Below the pieces are notes generated by a model, which searched no databases, was not told where the DNA came from, and saw only the letters and a program-made list of their open reading frames with translations. A DNA stretch of 6,256 nt. Source: DATCLA01 sp036564195 (GTDB lineage Bacteria > Bacillota > UBA4882 > UBA8346). Both the position numbers and the translations under genes were made by a program. This document shows, piece after piece, positions 5,262-6,256 of this stretch. Where the stretch lies: positions 1-6,256 of the forward strand of contig DATCLA010000117.1 in NCBI GenBank assembly GCA_036564195.1, given 5' to 3'. The stretch's first letter is position 1, and each line of letters opens with the position of its first letter.

Positions 5262-6191
5262 CTAATCCAGTTCCGATGTTGTGGCCACCTTGGCGGCAAC
5301 CGGATCCGAGTATGCCCCCGACGGGGAAATAATTATTTTTGAATCGGCAAACTGAAGATCAGCCGCCTGTTTAAACTCATTAAGCAGCTCTTCCCAGATA
5401 GCGTGAAGGGTAATCCGGCGTTTGTCGGGCTCACATAAAAAACGGGTGGTCAGGACAATCCGGCCGTCAACTACTTGAGTATAAATTTCCGGAGCCATTT
5501 TATTGACAAAAACCGTACATTTCTGGGCAACCTGGCGGATTTGGCAATCATTCCAGTTGATCGGTTCCGTATAACGGTTGACCACCCGGCGGAGGATTTC
5601 TTTAGCTTTCTCCCAGTTGCTATCGGAAGTGAGCTGTACCTTAAATTCATTCCAAACATGATTATAACCCTTACTGTAGTTAATCAATTGCTCCCGGAAA
5701 ATCTTCCCGTTGGGCACATGAATAATCCGACCGCTGCGTAACCGGCCCTCTTCCCAACCACCGGTCTCCAATAAGATAAACTGGAGCGGTTTGATTTCAA
5801 CCACTTCTCCAGTGACCTCCCCCAACACAATCCAATCTCCAGCTTCAAAAGGGCGCCACCACACCAAGTGGACCCACCCTGCCAAATCAAACAGAACCTC
5901 TTTTAAAGCAATCAAAATGGCACCAATAATAACCGCGGTAAAAACAATCAATGATTCAAACCATTGGAACCAGACCCGTCCTAAAGCCAGCATTGCGGTA
6001 AAAATGATCAAACCGGTGCCGACTTTGTTAAGTTCGTAACGGGCTACCGAATCCCGGATCTTCTGTAACAAGCGGTTCAGAATCTTTAAAATCAGCTGGA
6101 CCAGCAATACCAAGACTACGGAATACACCAATTTCTGTTGAAAATCCAGAGTGATGCCGGTAGCACTATAAATCCATTTATAAATATTCAT
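5262..6191 (-). CDS. MscS-family small-conductance mechanosensitive ion channel
   Basis: This inner-membrane channel should open under membrane tension and release solutes during hypo-osmotic shock. The 309-residue protein has three predicted membrane segments at about 21-40, 58-78 and 81-111, as in the minimal MscS core. The third segment runs into the family hallmark WWRPFEAGDWIVLGEVTGEV (111-130), the start of the beta domain. HVPNGKIFREQLINYS (158-173) is the second conserved stretch. The rest (about 180-290) fits the cytoplasmic alpha/beta vestibule domain, and the last 20 residues are low-complexity. The ATG at 6189-6191 is preceded by GGTGGTG, a weak ribosome site, 3 bases away. Upstream lies a 20-bp inverted repeat; downstream a terminator, so it appears monocistronic. 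Its place next to mrnC is not a usual linkage. The family is clear; gating and selectivity cannot be told. Confidence 0.93.
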   Translation of the reverse strand: MNIYKWIYSATGITLDFQQKLVYSVVLVLLVQLILKILNRLLQKIRDSVARYELNKVGTGLIIFTAMLALGRVWFQWFESLIVFTAVIIGAILIALKEVLFDLAGWVHLVWWRPFEAGDWIVLGEVTGEVVEIKPLQFILLETGGWEEGRLRSGRIIHVPNGKIFREQLINYSKGYNHVWNEFKVQLTSDSNWEKAKEILRRVVNRYTEPINWNDCQIRQVAQKCTVFVNKMAPEIYTQVVDGRIVLTTRFLCEPDKRRITLHAIWEELLNEFKQAADLQFADSKIIISPSGAYSDPVAAKVATTSELD

Positions 6192-6207
6192 TTACACCAC
6201 CATAAAA

Positions 6208-6254
6208 ATTGGGAATATTGGTATAATTACCTTTATTATACCAATATTCCCAAT
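6208..6254. repeat. perfect 20-bp inverted repeat upstream of the mscS-family gene
   Basis: The arms at 6208-6227 and 6235-6254 are exact reverse complements separated by 7 bases. Each arm contains GGGAATATTGG and an inner TATAAT. On the minus strand the second arm runs into TTTTT (5 T counting the arm's last base), 13 bases before the mscS ATG. It may be a terminator of an upstream gene, an operator over a promoter whose -10 is the TATAAT at 6235-6240, or a mobile-element end. The window stops two bases later. Confidence 0.85.
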
Positions 6255-6256
6255 AT

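Overview
The window suggests a member of the Bacillota (Firmicutes), most like the spore-forming Clostridia and their relatives. The reasons are a near-textbook sporulation sigma factor SigH, the conserved order mrnC-thyX-rlmB-...-sigH followed by tRNA genes, thymidylate synthase ThyX beside mini-RNase III, consensus sigma-A promoters, and intrinsic terminators with long U tracts. I cannot place it below that level. Every supported gene lies on the minus strand, so transcription runs from high to low coordinates.

Layout in order of transcription. A perfect 20-bp inverted repeat (about 6208-6254) precedes a small MscS-family mechanosensitive channel gene (5262-6191), which ends in its own terminator. 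A 331-base gap (4931-5261) holds a short hairpin, a second terminator-like structure, a promoter-like element and two unproven small ORFs. Then comes a compact run: mini-RNase III (mrnC), flavin-dependent thymidylate synthase (thyX, 1 base later), a 137-base spacer, the 23S rRNA 2'-O-methyltransferase rlmB, and an M1-type membrane-anchored metallopeptidase whose start overlaps the rlmB stop by 4 bases. sigH (449-1102) follows with its own strong sigma-A-like promoter and a solid terminator. Finally a perfect-consensus promoter drives tRNA-Tyr and initiator tRNA-fMet; the latter runs off the window edge.

Functionally this is a housekeeping cluster for rRNA maturation (MrnC, RlmB), dTMP synthesis (ThyX), transition-state and sporulation transcription (SigH) and translation (tRNAs). 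Two genes do not fit the usual neighbourhood. The M1-like peptidase sits between rlmB and sigH, where relatives usually carry the NYN-domain nuclease YacP/Rae1. The MscS channel sits upstream of mrnC, where cysS is usually found.

I see no clear new defence or mobile system. The best leads are the M1-like protein, which keeps its zinc site but lacks a recognisable GxMEN exopeptidase motif; the large inverted repeat before mscS; and the structured gap upstream of mrnC.
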